Assembly: GCF_000224145.3 (NCBI RefSeq)
Contig: NC_020172.2
Coordinates: 1,414,677-1,478,676, forward strand
DNA length: 64,000 nt
Source: Ciona intestinalis
Taxonomy: Eukaryota > Chordata > Ascidiacea > Phlebobranchia > Cionidae
Reading direction: 5' to 3'
Of the stretch, positions 36,901 through 49,200 are shown piece after piece. The notes under the pieces were generated by a model. That model saw nothing but the letters and a program-made list of their open reading frames with translations. It had not been told where the DNA came from and made no database searches. Made by a program: the position numbers and the translations under genes. Numbering within the stretch: position 1 is the first letter of the stretch; the number at the start of each line of letters is the position of its first letter.

Positions 36901-39900
36901 TTTACTTTGATCGGGGAGCGGCTCGAGTTATGCTGTTTCTATGTTAATCAACTATTGTATTTCTATGTTTATGCGGACTGAACATAAGAAACCGCGCGCC
37001 ATCAGATGTAGTTCAATAAATTCGAGTATAAAGAACATTGATATTTGTTTTTTTTTAAATAGTGGGGCGGGGTATAAATGGGACACCTTATCATTCTATT
37101 TTCTCGTCCCATTTGTTAGTAAGCCAAAGTTTTGATTTTAAGTAATACTTTGACTCAGTACTGTGGGGTAAGATGGGACACTTTTAGCACATAATATCTA
37201 AATATCCTGATCGTTTTTAAACAACTCACAACGGTCTAAATGGGAGTCGTGAGGATACGGTTTTATAGTTATTTGTTGGCTTTAAATAAAGTAAGCTATT
37301 TAAATATAAAACATCGATTCGTACCGGTGAAAGGTGTGTATGTCCGGGCATTCAACGTCACACCCAGGCCACTTGCAAACCCCATGAGCAAATAGGGGTT
37401 GGGGCGCTGGTGGGGGGTCCGGGGAATTTTCTCTGGGTGACTTCGAGCTAGAGATTCTGTATAAAAGTGTTTCGATTCAGTAAAAATAAAAATTAAAAAT
37501 TCTGTGTTGATTTTAAAGAAAAAAAACACGCCAAATTTGCCGGTGAAAGTCTTTTTTTGGAGTGTAGGCTACAAACTAACTACTTCAGAATCTATTAAAA
37601 AAGAAGAAACCATTTTAAAAATTGCATCTAAGATGACCTGGTCGATTTTTAGGCGTGGCTTACTCACGAAGTGCAAGTCACGACACGACCAGAAACCGAT
37701 ATCATGTAAACATAAACAAATTGTTTATTGCACCATGTGACCACGAACTTGGATGCGATAACCTGGCCACAAACGAGAAACTGCGATAACGGTTTCGAAC
37801 GCTATAGTCATCCCATACTAGATCACAATCTATTTAAATCGGTACACAAACGTGTAAGGGGGTACGGTATCTTTGTTGGAAAAGGTTAGTTGAAATAGAG
37901 TTAGCCGGCGTGAGATACCAAGGAGAATCTAACCGTAAGAGCATGGAGCGACAAGCGGATTACAGTAAAATAGATACTGCTTTAATTATATTTCCAAATT
38001 TAAAACAGGCGTTGGATACGTGCTGATACGCACTACGAATTGGGCTAAAAATTAGCCAGATTAAATGAATATACACAGCACCCCTTTGTGCTCGGGTGGG
38101 ACTAGGAGAAGTTACCGGCCCTGCTATACGTCAGAGCATCACGATCGCATTACACGACATTACGTGGCCTACCTGCCCGACTCTTGATGAACTACGCCAG
38201 CATAATGCATGACATGCTGTTAGGTTTTGTGGCGTGTGTTTCCCGCAACACCTTGTTTAAAATAGGCACGGGAGAAAAGGTACAATATATAGATCACGTT
38301 TGTATTGACTGATTTGTATGGCACTCACATGCGAAATAAGCTGAACGATTCCTTTTATCACTTAGTTTCCATGACTATCCAATTAAATATAAAATAATTT
38401 AGTTTCATTTATCTAAGTTCGAACCACTTTACATTTCGTGTATTTGACACAAAAAGTGTTTTAAAAAAAATCTTACCTTCTCATATTCGGTGTTTCCCCG
38501 TTAAATGAGTGATCACGTGACCGGATGGAGGAAATCGGCTTGTCCGACTGCATTTGTGACGTCATAGGTGTTTCTTTCTTCGGGGTGGCGGTTTCAGCAA
38601 CGTGCTTTAATATAAGCTGCTGAATGTCGCTTGGTGACATGTCTGCTGGAGGTCGATATGAAAATTAGCATTCGATTTAATAATCTATATATGACATTCT
38701 ATACGTCAGCATATTATACACATGCGGATGGAAGCAGTTTTAAACAAACCTTGGTTCCCGTTGCCATGGCGGCCTTGGGCCATTGCTACAGCGGTTGCTA
38801 GGCCATGTTGCTGTAATGCCGCTGCTGCTGCTTGTTGCTGTTGCTGCTGCATTTGCTGGAGATGAACCAGTTGCTGTAGCGCAAGATGCTGTTGAAGTTG
38901 TTGCTCGTTGCTCAGCTTTGCGCCGTTGCTATGGTGACTCGTGACGTCATTCACCTCGCCTTTTTGCTGCTGCTTGGCGGCGGCCAGCTGCAAACGTTAA
39001 ATGGTGGTTAATATATAGAATCTTAGAAGCCACTGTGGGTGATAATAATTAACGTTAAAGGTCGGCGCAGGTGAAGGATTATACATCAAGGAAATATGAT
39101 TCATGCAGGCATCGAAGAGAACGACCACAAATTCTGAGCACGATAAGTATAAACATAAACAGAATGCCTGCGAATTCGAAATAATGTAGGGTATATATAA
39201 CAACAAAGATTAGTTGTCCATACGCTGAATAGGTTTTTAATAATCGCGCACGGGTGAGGCGGAGTCTAAAAATAAACAAACTAGACAGCTCAGTGTGGGC
39301 TAACTGGTCCATCCCGTGCTCGACTTCAATGCAAGTCAACCCTCCGTGAAAAATTGCTTGTGTTTCCATCCACGCTAGCAAGCCCGTAAAAAAGCAATCG
39401 CAACTATAAAGTCGGTTATCGTGCTTCCGGTCCTATCATCCTTCCGAAGCAATAAACCAACGCCGCCAACACACAACAAGGCTTTGATTTCGCGACCGAG
39501 CATCTAATTAAAACTCGCGGGCGTCCGCGGCGACCGTGGCCCGCCGGAAAAGCAATTTGGGTCCGGCCTTAAAACGGAAGATTACGTTGGAACGACGGCG
39601 TCTTTCAAGCGTGGGGCGTGACGATACACAAATCGCACTCGGCCGAATAAACGCAATAAAAGCAAACGATAGAGTCGTCACTTTCTATAGTAACACGTGT
39701 CCCGAGCGAATTCCGTGATCTTTTAATGATTTATTTCCAGTTGACCGTTACTACAACAGACAACAAGGCTAGGGCTTCTTCTGGGCGAGTTACATCGTAT
39801 ATTCCAAGTTGGGAATTATGATCGAGACGACGTAAAATCTATTAATTGTGGGGTGCCTCACGAAGCGGAAGCAATCCGACCTTTGATGCATTGGATATGC

Positions 39901-42900
39901 GCAAAAAGTAGGAAACAACAAGCAGAGTGTTGCCAGATTGAAATTTTGACAACAAAGGTAAAAAAAAAATTCACCATATTTGATACCGAGCTAGTAAATG
40001 GGAATTCACATAATAGAGTATAGAGAGAGAAAAATCGGCCAAACTAAGTACAGGTTGCTTGAAAACATTTGCATAAATTTATGATCGGTAGACAGTTTAA
40101 CAACATTTGTATTTTATCATATTTTTATACCAAAAGGAGCGCGAAAGGCAGGTTATGCGGTTTCCTGCTGGCAGCACTAAGTAGTGAGATACGTAGAAGC
40201 AAAGAAATTGGGGGGGCGATTAGAGCAAGAAAATCGACAAAACAACAACAGATGTCGCGCGACAAAGCAGCCAAACCTATTTGTAAAATACGAGTGGAGA
40301 AAACATGGCTGAGGGAGAGATGCCAATAAACAATACAATGGCGGAACTGCGTTCTTTGAAGCAGTAAACACTGCATGAGCTATGTTTGTTTGTATCTATA
40401 ATAAAATGGGCGGAGTCGATACATCATGTGGTAAATTGCTGAACATTAACGCATTTTATAAGCCTTTAAACATCGCGCTAGTTTTTGGTGACAGAATTAC
40501 AGCCCAGCTTTGAAATGTACATCTCTCGTCCATGTATTTGTAGGAAGGCGAGTAATAGTTTGACCTGCACACGACTTTTCTTCGCCTAACTTCGTTTCCC
40601 GCTACGCTTACTGTTGGGGAAAATTTCATTACGCCGGATCACCCACGTAGGTAAATTTAGGAATCGCGACCTATTGGGAGAGTAGACTTTTCAAAGACTC
40701 TATTGAAAAAAAGCATTGTTTTGAAAGGGTACGCTGACCTGCGGCGTTGCTCCAGCGCTTATTTTATTAATAAAGGTATACAAGTCATCTCAATAGGCAG
40801 TGGTTTGTACATTACATGCGCATTCGCCAGTCTCTACCACGCGTGTAGGCAAGCCTGGATGGTGACAAATGTCAAGTGCGGATAATTATGACTTACTGTT
40901 GATACAATCTACGTCAGCACTCGTGCGTAATAGCACCGTAGTGGATTTGACTACATTTGGAAATCACATTGAATTTACCGTGGCTATAATTGTAGCTGCC
41001 GCGTTGTTTTTAGGAGTTATGGGTAACACGTTTATAAAACTTCGAAATTGTACTTTTTTAAATGAAGACGTATACTTTCTAGATTTTATTGATGCACGCT
41101 GGTTTCCAAATAAACGACAGAGCAAAGCGCGATGGATTCGAGGAATAATTTGCGGTGTTAGAGTCCAATATATGGATTTGAACCGATTACGTGCGATGAA
41201 TGACGAGGATTGGTTCTTGGCAAAACGTGGGGAAACTTAGACAACGAATTTGAATTAGGTCGTAAGTTGGCTGGAAAGAAGACAAGATTTGAGCAAAACA
41301 TCTGTTGATGGCAGTAAAACACGGGGCGGACTCCCTATTTCATTAACGGCGGTTTCCTATCGAAATGCTATAAATCTCATAGGCGGGAGAGAGTTTACTT
41401 TTGGGCGACGACAAACGTTTAACCAGCATTCGTCCGAAAGCTCGAGTAAACAGTAAATATGGGCTGAATAACGACCGGATAAATACTTGATAAAATCAGC
41501 AAATAAAATCGCACTACACAACAGTGAACATGCGGCGTTCCGTTGCATGAGATATCCCGTCGAGTCGGTTCACCGAAACTAATTGAATTAGGCGTATATA
41601 AAAGGCGACCGCGTCATTACTATGAATACAGGCGTCATTGCGTTTTGTCGGCCCGCCCGAGAAAACGCGCCGCTATATTTGGAATGTTGCTACTTAGCCA
41701 TATCTGCCGAGTCTGGACACTTCAGGCTCTACGCAGAATGGAAAGATAAAATCTGTGCGCCTTCTGGGACGGCCCGCTCGAAATCCAGGGTTCGGTTACC
41801 ACCGTAGAGTCCGTGCCGCGTAAAAGCGTAATCTTACGCCCAAGTAAACAAGGTCAGGTTTAGGGTCGCCGGGTTGGGATAACGGTACGGGGCACTGGTG
41901 GATATTTTCCTTTTTTGACAGAGTGTGTTCAGACCAGAGATGTTTGGTAACTGACCACCCTATGGCGGGTCAGGCACTTTGGGTCGATTAGGGTCATGAT
42001 TGGCACACAGGCTCTAACGTAGATCTACTGTGCATGCGCAGACTTGTGTGGCGAACCAAGCGCTATAGAAAGCGTTGTTTGACATTCACATGGGAAGTTT
42101 ATCAATGAATATCAAATGCCCCGTTTCAACAAGTATATATCCAACAAACAAAAAACGCCGTATTCGTAATATAAAGTGCGACTGCTCGTCTTAACATTAA
42201 CCAGAGTTCAAGTGCACGCCTCAAATCGACAGCGAGCAAGTAAAAGCAGCTAAAGTGTTATGGATGTGCGTACGGGTGGTTGTATACACTACCGCTTAAC
42301 TTGGCAAATTATACAGACAGCCAATTTCGTGTTAAAAACCACCCATTGTACTAAGGAAATGGTTTAATAAACTCGTATAGCATGTATATAGGGGGTTCTA
42401 GCGTATTTATCTAATTCCGCTATAAAAATAAAGTTACGAATGTTTTATTGGCAAATGAATAATTTAGCAATAAATGAACGTTTTTAGCATATCAGTGATC
42501 GGTAAATTTTATTCTTGCAGTCAACCTCAAAATAATTAGAAGACAAAAAGGGAAACTATAACATGAGACTTTTATTGCCCTTAACAATAACACTGGAAAG
42601 TTTTTGTCTGGGCTGCGGTTATGGGGTCCAAGGTGATAGTTTTACCCTGTGAGTCAGTCACTATGGGGTGAGGTGGGTGAATCATCTTACTTATTATTTC
42701 GTCGCGTGGCGCATGTCTTTCAACAAAAACGTGGCGCAGTCACCAAGCCAACAGAATCTGATCAAAGGCGCATCGGTGTTGTCTGTCCCGCAGGAATAAA
42801 TCGAAGACCGCTTTTGTTCCGATTCTAATGCGAACGCCAAATACGCCCGCTATTAGGAATCGCACGCACCTTATAAAATATGACGTGCACTGTTCTACGA

Positions 42901-45900
42901 AATTAAGGTGCGAAACCTACAGAAAGGTGCGATGCTTTCAGAGTACACATCGGGAACTTCCAGGTACACAACGACGCTTATATATTTGCTTAGAGATAAC
43001 AGGTAAAGCGGTCTCGTGTTCGCTCTTTTCGCGACGGAAATTAATAATACTCGACACCGTGCGAACACGTCATGCACGCTAATACATTAGGGAAACTTTG
43101 TACTCATTAAGCTTGTATACACTTGCGGTAAATGGCAATCCTAGATGATTTTTACACGCTAGAATATGGTGGGCTTGTGACACACTAAAATAGAACAAAA
43201 AAATAGTCCATTTCAGATTTAATGGGAAAATGAAAATTTATTTTTCCTACCTGGATTTGAAAGTCCTGGACTTGTTTTTGCTGTTGCCGGTAAAATTCGT
43301 GGATCTGCGCCTGGTGGTGCTGTGGTATAAAGAACAAACAGGTATAAGACGGGAAAAACGGAAACGCTGCGATCGACGGGCAATTAAGTGCAGGCCGTTA
43401 CAAAACAAGGCCTGAACAAACAGGTTAGAGCAAAAGGAAATAGATTAAAGCGCAACAGCGAGCGTTGTGATGTGGTCAGGGGCGACGTAAATTTGTTTGT
43501 GGTCAGCGAAGGTGGACGCGGTGCTGTCAGTGTCTGTTGGTACACCAGGCAGAAAGCTTGTGATTGAAGTTGGTTACAAAGGCGCTGCATTGCTGGATGA
43601 TTACCATGTTGTGACGAGAGATAAGATCTAACTGACCACAAGGAAAAGCTTTTCTATATATACACCAGGTCCCTAAAGCGGATAAACGGAAACAAGTGCT
43701 TCGTGCTACGGCGCCGCTGGCCCATGGGGCTGTAAATCAAACACAAAGAACGCACGCGGGGGCCTGGGGCTAACTAAACTCCGACGCTTGACCCTGCGAC
43801 CCAACGCGGGAAAGTTATCACGATTTTTATGTAACAAACCGCAAACCCTATAGAAAATCTTAGATAGACTATCAAAACCGGCCAATGAACAATCGGAAGA
43901 AAATAGGTAAAGGCTTAAATCGATACGACATCAGCATCACATTTCTGGGCAGTCCACCGACATTAATTAGTATCTAGCAGTCTATCGCCCTGACAGGAGG
44001 TCCATTAAGCTGATTGCTTGCTCGACCATCCGTAGCGTCTACGACCGAAACCGGACGCCGGCACCTAGCTTTATTTGTTTGCTACAAACTTGAGCGCGTT
44101 TCGGCCAATTTCAGACGCTGTTTAAACTAAATCGCTACCCCAAAATGGCGCATTTTTCTCGAGCTCTTAACGCCAAGGCTAAAAATGCGATTTCGGCTGC
44201 CATTTCTGGCTCATTAATTTGTTACCATGGTTCAAGCTCACGAGGCTAAACATGCAAGTTATGCCAATACCTTAACGCTGTCACGCTTATGTTTCTTATA
44301 TAATCATATATATGTTTAACACGCAGAAAACATAAACAATACTTTTTGCAAATTACGCCAGCCTTATACGAAAGATATATGTGTAAAACTGAAAAGCAAA
44401 AAATGTGCTAAAGTCCAGTTTAAAGTCGCGCTGTAATTAGGCGTTTTCTAAAAATTGTACTTAACATAGTGTGTCGACTGCAAGAGTCTAAGAAAATAAG
44501 CTTATACAAACAATAGGATTAAAAGCTTACCTGGGCTGAGTAGGCTTGTTGTTGCATTATAGCTTGCAGATGCTGCGGGGATAATACTTGCTGGGAAAGC
44601 AACTGCTGCATCTGTGTAGATAAACATTAAGCTATATGCGTTATTGCCTAAGCATCTAAAACCCAAAGGTATACATGATTGTCCTTAAGCCTTTACCACG
44701 AATAATCCATGACGTCACTGACCTGTTGCGCTGATGACGTAGCTGGGAGGACCCCTGCTGCCATGGCAACCGCCATGGGATTTTTATAGCCAGCCGCAAC
44801 GGACATGTTGTTACCGTCCTCTTCTGGGCTAGAAGGAAGATCTGACTTGTCCTGATTTTTGAAGGTGGACTGTTGTAAGAAGGCAAGTTGCATTGCCTGC
44901 AAAGAACGGCGTGAGGAACATTTTATAGTGGATAAAAGAAAAAAGAAAATATTTTTTCCAGACTGTTAAACTTAAACAGTCCGGTTTAATACTAGCTTCG
45001 TTCAAAGAAGCGTTGGAGACATATTTACTGGTCCCGCACGGAGTCATTTAGGCAACAAAATGTGAGAAATATGTAAAAGGCAGTAAAATGACAGGCGAAC
45101 GGAAGCAGGTCGCTTACGAATCGAAAACAAGCATCATCGCGTTGACATGATTTCGAAAATGTGTGGGAATTAGACTTTCAGCGACAACATATCATTGCGC
45201 AGATTCTGCTTTCTTTTCCGCTCCATTTCGACGCCGGTAAACGCAGGTTAATCGTTGATTTTAGGATCCTGTGCTTCAATATCGATCTCTAAGCTCGATC
45301 CACGGATCGATGTTTACAAGGGGTGTGCGGCTGTACACAAACACAGCTGACAAACAAATAACCCTCTCCCATGGGGATCTAGCCGAAGTGAGCTGATTAA
45401 ATCGTGTACACGATAGCGGACACGATAACCTACATGCTCCTGTTCTAATACACCGGCGAGCAGAACTACTAAATGTAGGATTTGATGTCGAATCCATTAT
45501 TTTAAATGGGCTCGTACGTGGTTACAAAAAAAGTATTTTAAAATACACGATCTCAAAGGCACATAGAGTAACCAAAGGCAAGTTACATCAAATGTAGTAT
45601 TCAATAAATATGAATACACAAGCGCAAACCGAATAAGTCAAGTTTCTGGGCAACCGAACAACATTGCGGTTCATGATCAGTCTGACGTATTGTTCTAAAG
45701 TGAACTTTGCGCCTGCGATTCGTACAACAACGGAAATAACTCATAAATGTGGCGATGATCACAATGCGTTTAATGGATCAATGCACTAAAATTACGCTAC
45801 ACAATTTATAGAGCGACTATATAACGCAACGAACGCCGAAAACGAGAAAACATGTATCTGATTAGGCGAAATATTATTCAAAATATTGCGAGCTATTCCA

Positions 45901-46237
45901 TTACCTGTCGTTGTAGCGCTGCCAGCTCCAAAACTCCCAGCTGACCCTCACTCTCCTTATTGTAATCCGCTCTAGGACTTTGATCCAGGCGAGGACTTTT
46001 GCTTCTCGACTGCGGGGAATTCCCAGAGTACTGTCGCTTGCTGTTATTGTTCGAGTTGTTGTTTGTCCGCGTATCCTTGGCCAGCCGACCGTACAATGCT
46101 ATGCTCTGCAACAATTCGTTGTCAATTCCGGCGGGCAGGTTTCGGGCACTTTGTTCCGGCGTATGGTTTGACCGAGCCTCGCTGGGTTGATTTTCTGAAA
46201 TGAGCGGCTCTGAGCTTTCGTGGACAGCCTTGCGCAT
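23845..46237 (-). CDS. FOXP: FoxP forkhead transcription factor
   Basis: The ancestral single-copy relative of vertebrate FOXP1-4, a dimerising nuclear DNA-binding regulator. Coding exons in transcript order: 46237-45905, 44896-44723, 44611-44531, 43319-43251, 38987-38750, 38642-38477, 37456-37325, 33966-33879, 31654-31499, 29916-29634, 28592-28516, 26522-26421, then either 26090-25969 or 25590-25460, 24904-24820, 24739-24510 and 24193-23845 (stop TAG 23847-23845). The sum is 2685 nt (894 residues) with the first alternative and 2694 nt (897) with the second. Domain order is Gln-rich region, C2H2 zinc finger, leucine zipper, forkhead and Ser/Pro-rich tail. The ATG at 46237 starts [10 protein letters not shown]. 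The frame stays open upstream to a possible acceptor (TTTACTTTCCAG, about 46280), so an earlier coding exon cannot be excluded. Confidence 0.94.
25460..25590 (-). CDS. FOXP: FoxP forkhead C-terminal exon, alternative (B), FOXP1-ES-like
   Basis: 131 nt, also phase 0 in (acceptor GTCACAG) and phase 2 out (donor GTACGA). It encodes [13 protein letters not shown], then [20 protein letters not shown] and GRPRK. It replaces, not follows, exon A: joining both adds 253 nt and breaks the frame. Helix 3 has Ser for Asn and Thr for His at DNA-contact positions. The [12 protein letters not shown] and WTVDD-EF--GRH--RGRPRK pattern is that of mammalian FOXP1 exon 18b as I remember it. Expression is inferred, not seen. 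Confidence 0.88.
25969..26090 (-). CDS. FOXP: FoxP forkhead C-terminal exon, canonical alternative (A)
   Basis: 122 nt, enters in phase 0 after CCCAG and leaves in phase 2 at GTACGG. It encodes [20 protein letters not shown] and [20 protein letters not shown], almost the vertebrate FOXP consensus. The Asn, Arg and His of NAVRH correspond to FOXP2 residues that contact DNA in helix 3. Confidence 0.95.
26421..26522 (-). CDS. FOXP: FoxP forkhead middle exon
   Basis: 34 codons, phase 0 at both ends. It includes [20 protein letters not shown] and APTWK, forkhead helix 2 and the start of the recognition helix region. It is followed by the two alternative exons. Confidence 0.95.
26523..28515 (-). 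other. FoxP intron (2.0 kb)
   Basis: Intron between the first two forkhead exons. It is GC- and CpG-rich around 26880-27060 and 27360-27660. No coding match or mobile element is seen. It could hold regulatory sequence, but nothing specific is identified. Confidence 0.6.
28516..29916 (-). CDS. FOXP: FoxP linker exon and forkhead start exon
   Basis: Exon 29634-29916 opens GPNNNNN and is Ser/Pro-rich ([13 protein letters not shown]), ending [11 protein letters not shown] as in human RRRHSDKYNIP. Exon 28516-28592 completes a split Asp and gives [20 protein letters not shown], the first strand and helix 1 of the forkhead. Confidence 0.93.
29917..31498 (-). other. FoxP intron (1.6 kb)
   Basis: No repeat, coding match or RNA gene recognised. 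Base composition is similar to the surrounding FoxP introns. Confidence 0.5.
31499..31654 (-). CDS. FOXP: FoxP leucine-zipper end exon
   Basis: A 52-codon exon, phase 0 on both sides. It starts [15 protein letters not shown], which completes the dimerisation coiled coil and matches human LSKERERLQAMMTHL, then runs into a polar linker. The donor is GTAACA. Confidence 0.93.
31655..33878 (-). other. FoxP intron (2.2 kb) with short MITE
   Basis: Contains two exact TGACGTCA sites (32061, 32331), a close TTACGTCAC (31877) and a 99-bp short form of the local foldback MITE (32391-32489). No coding match. Confidence 0.55.
32391..32489. mobile_element. foldback MITE, short internally deleted form
   Basis: Both ends are present (CTGTGGGGTAAGATGGGA and TCCCATCTTACCCCGCCCTA) with only about 60 bp between them. 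The interior keeps GATCGTGTTTTTAACA of the family core in reverse orientation. Confidence 0.75.
33879..37456 (-). CDS. FOXP: FoxP C2H2 zinc finger exons
   Basis: Exon 37325-37456 encodes a Pro-rich run then [11 protein letters not shown]. The finger is completed across the junction to exon 33879-33966 (RHLNRSH). Spacing is C-x4-C-x12-H-x4-H, exactly that of vertebrate FOXP. The second exon continues [20 protein letters not shown], the start of the leucine zipper. The intron between is 3.36 kb. Confidence 0.93.
34042..34225. mobile_element. foldback MITE (local 190-bp family) in FoxP intron
   Basis: Includes AATGGGACACCTTTTCATCT, ATTATAAAACCGTATCCTCA and TATTATGTGCTAAAGGTG, ending CCATCTTACCCCACA. 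The left terminal TATAGTAGGGTGGG is degraded. Confidence 0.75.
37061..37273. mobile_element. two foldback MITE pieces, opposite orientation
   Basis: 37061-37130 is the left part of the family (GGGACACCTTATCATTCTAT). 37159-37273 is the right half inverted (GTGGGGTAAGATGGGACAC, then the interior in reverse complement). They may reflect a rearranged copy or two insertions. Confidence 0.65.
38477..38987 (-). CDS. FOXP: FoxP poly-Q exon and pre-zinc-finger exon
   Basis: Exon 38750-38987 (79 codons plus 1 nt) is Gln/Ala-rich with [12 protein letters not shown]. It is CAG/CAA mixed and far shorter than the human FOXP2 tract. Exon 38477-38642 begins [15 protein letters not shown], the counterpart of human LSPAEIQQLW, then a Ser/Thr-rich spacer. 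Its acceptor is a NAGNAG (CAGCAG at 38643-38648), so a form with one extra Ala is possible. Confidence 0.9.
38988..43250 (-). other. FoxP intron (4.3 kb), largest in gene
   Basis: No mobile element of the local families is seen. A plus-strand frame of 123 codons at 40869-41240 contains one hydrophobic segment ([17 protein letters not shown]) but no recognised domain, and its length is within chance expectation. Nothing else stands out. Confidence 0.5.
43251..46237 (-). CDS. FOXP: FoxP N-terminal and first Gln-rich exons
   Basis: Exons 45905-46237 (111 residues), 44723-44896 (58), 44531-44611 (27) and 43251-43319 (23). All junctions are phase 0. The first holds an Asn/Ser run ([13 protein letters not shown]) and ends [10 protein letters not shown]. 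The third, [16 protein letters not shown], is the clearest match to vertebrate FOXP1/2/4. The fourth, [14 protein letters not shown], matches the human LQEFYKKQQEQ segment. These exons form the N-terminal repression and Gln-rich region. Confidence 0.9.
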
Positions 46238-49200
46238 TCTCAGGACAAGAGAACTATAAGAGCACCTCAGTGTGCGCTGGAAAGTAAAGAAATGAAGTTA
46301 ACCTTGCGCTGCAGCCGCTACACGATAACTAAAAAAAATAAAAACAAGTTCAAACATGCCACAAGCAAACTGCGCTTAATCCCCTTAAGCGGCAACTGTT
46401 CAGCCGGTAATGCATGTAAATGCGCCTATACTGCTTTGAATACGAGACCTGCCAATGACGGTGAATAAAAACAGACCACTATTCGCCTCTGCGGTAGCTA
46501 CGCATCATCATTAACGCGTATGCATGATATCGCTTCGAACTGCGCAGGTTTGATCTCCTATTATTCAGTTTCGCGGTAAACAGGAAAAATGATCCGATAC
46601 AATAGAGACGCGCATTTGGTAAACAGGATACAAGCCACACAGCCTCGTGTGCTGCCTAAGCTCTCTTGTATGTGAGCCACGAAAGCGCTGCGTTTCCACC
46701 GGTCGACAGCTGTCTAATGTATTCTCTTAAACCTGAAAAACAGTCATGCTTTGGGCTTTCGCTTCACTTTTACTATTTCATTCTATAAACCCGGATAATG
46801 TCTTTGCACAAAGAAATATAGTACCTGCTGTTGGCTTTAATTAGAAATCATGCCTGCTATTTTTTAAAGCGCTTAGTTTACAACTCGGTACTGTAAGAAA
46901 TCGCGCGCACACTTTAGTTAGAGCGTCAAATACACAGCAACTGTAAACAATGCGCGGCACACAAGCATACTGGCCTGGACCGGAAAATTACTACCGGATC
47001 CTGCTGTTTCAACTCAGCTTACGCCCTGACACCTCGGTTGTGAGCTTAATTTTGTTTAACTTTAGAATATTTCTGACGCTTTTGCTTTTGAATAAATAAC
47101 AACTGAACGTAAGCTTGAGGTTGCTCAATGGTTCGATTCTGCCGCCACATGCCAATGCGACCTTTTCCCGCTAGCCAAAACACGAAATGACACCGCTGCG
47201 AATCGAATCTGCGCATTTCTTCTCGAAACTGTGAGAGAAGCGCCAGTCCAGCAATTTGTTCACGCGTCGTTGCGCCCTGCGCGGACAATCAGGAAAATGC
47301 AGAAAAAGTGTCGACCGCGAAGGAAGCGCTTTAATCAAACTGAGTGGAAGCGGTTGATAGTTCGTAATAATCCAGTATAATTATAACGGCATAGATCGCT
47401 GGGCGCGGCAGTGAGTTACTTCCCTGCAAGAGCCAAGCGTCTACTGAAAGCTCCATTACTGGGGACTAAATAAACAAGGGGGATCCGATCACCGACTACC
47501 GACAGCAACTCGCCACGGCTGGCTTTCGATACATTGGTCAGAAGAGTTACACGTTGTGGTTGCACCTGCCAAATCCCTCCGCCCGCGGGTTCGGTTACAA
47601 AGCAAGGCAGACCGGTGAACGTGAGAACGACACCCTAAAGTGGCCCCACTACCGACTGTCCAGCGCTCGGCAACAATTTCAAGCTCAAGCAAGTAACAAG
47701 ACACCGCGTTGTCGCTCGTTTTGCAGTGTAAACGACCATCCGGCCCAAATCGAGCGTCCCCACGTTTTGTTTGCGAGCAGCCGCCTTCAAGCGACCAAGT
47801 CACTTCGGCATTTGCGTGATCGATCATCGGTGACAACTTCAAGTTTCCAGGGGCCGACAATTTCATTGGCGAATCGACCGTGCCGTTAATCATCCCGGAC
47901 ACAAACAAATAAGCAGAAATACGCCTGACCAGTCCCAATTACCCGTAACCAGGGTAGCCCGCACGACGGACCGATCTAATCGCCGTGATCAATTTGCCTC
48001 AAAATTAGACAAGCTCCTATTTCAAAGCGGTCAATATTTGCTGCAAGTCAGAAGCGCCTTGTTATGGCGATGTCTTAATACAATCGCTAGGGAAAGAATG
48101 ACGTGATTTTCGCGTCACCCGCGAGACGAAAAAAGCGCAACACCGCTCTGCGCAGCATGTTCAATTTTTCCTGTTCTTCCCCGGTAGTTCGCAGTGACAA
48201 ATGATGAATGTTTCTTGTGCAGCAATTTCGATCAAATTGCTTTGAGCTTTGCGGTCGCGGTTTTCCGGAAAACACTTTCGAGTGATGCTTTTGCAGAGCG
48301 GCTGCAAGATTTACAAACAATGCTCAACACAAAACAAGTACACCAGCGTAAAAAAACGATTTTTTTTCTGCAATCATAATAGCGTTTTTAAATGTTCGAA
48401 AAGCTACAACGGATTCATAAATGTTCGCCAAGTGCGCAAAGATGGGTTACCGCAGATAGTAAGTGGACCTGAGAGGAATCCTAAAGCTGGGATTAACAGA
48501 GTACATAAACTAATCTTCAGACATAGCGTGTGTGAAACCTTCTCGGCAAAACACAAATGTCTTACTCGGAATACATGCGTGCAAAGGGCAAACTAAAAGT
48601 AAACTATTATACCGATTTCAAAACCACAAAATGTATACAAAGTCTGCAACTAAATGCGTTGTGTAAAAACTGCTTTTTTCGAGTAAACTAACCTTTCAAG
48701 CAACCCAGCGATACCATACTGTACCAGTAGTAACCCTTATACATGCGCCTACACCATCCGTAGCGTAACAAAGGCCGATTGACGTTAAGTATGCCTTGAA
48801 CACACGAAGCTACTGCAGTTCAATTAGAGGAAAACGTCCCCCGCGGTAAAAGGTAAACTCAAAATAAATAAACAAACAAACACGACTCCTCCGTGTTGTT
48901 ATAACCAGTTAATGCGATTACCCATAACCGCTTCAATATACGTAAACAGCAAAGAGCTGTAATTTCATGCTCTTATTTGGCGAAAGCGACCAGATAATTT
49001 ACTCATTAAAATAAATACACGAAGCGAAAATCATATATATCACTAAGACATAAATATATGTAGAAACATTACAACCAATCGTGTACGTTTTTTTAACGGC
49101 TGAAACAATACTAAAACTACAATACCAGGAATTCTATAACGATTTCCGATTAATTTAATGAGCAAGGTCGCTCGGAGATTAAGGCAGTTATATTCCGAAA

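Larger units (their letters stand above)
33967..37324 (-). other. FoxP intron (3.4 kb) with MITEs
   Basis: Intron that splits the zinc finger. It contains foldback MITE copies at 34042-34225 and pieces at 37061-37130 and 37159-37273, and one TGACGTCA at 36458. No coding match is seen. Confidence 0.6.

Noticed and set aside
40869..41240. 123-codon + strand frame with a hydrophobic segment inside a FoxP intron
   Set aside because: No recognised domain beyond one possible membrane span; several frames of this length are expected by chance in 64 kb.
47489..47938. 149-codon minus-strand frame upstream of FoxP
   Set aside because: No family match, no splice or promoter context, and an overlapping 111-codon frame on the other strand is equally open, as expected in GC-richer sequence.
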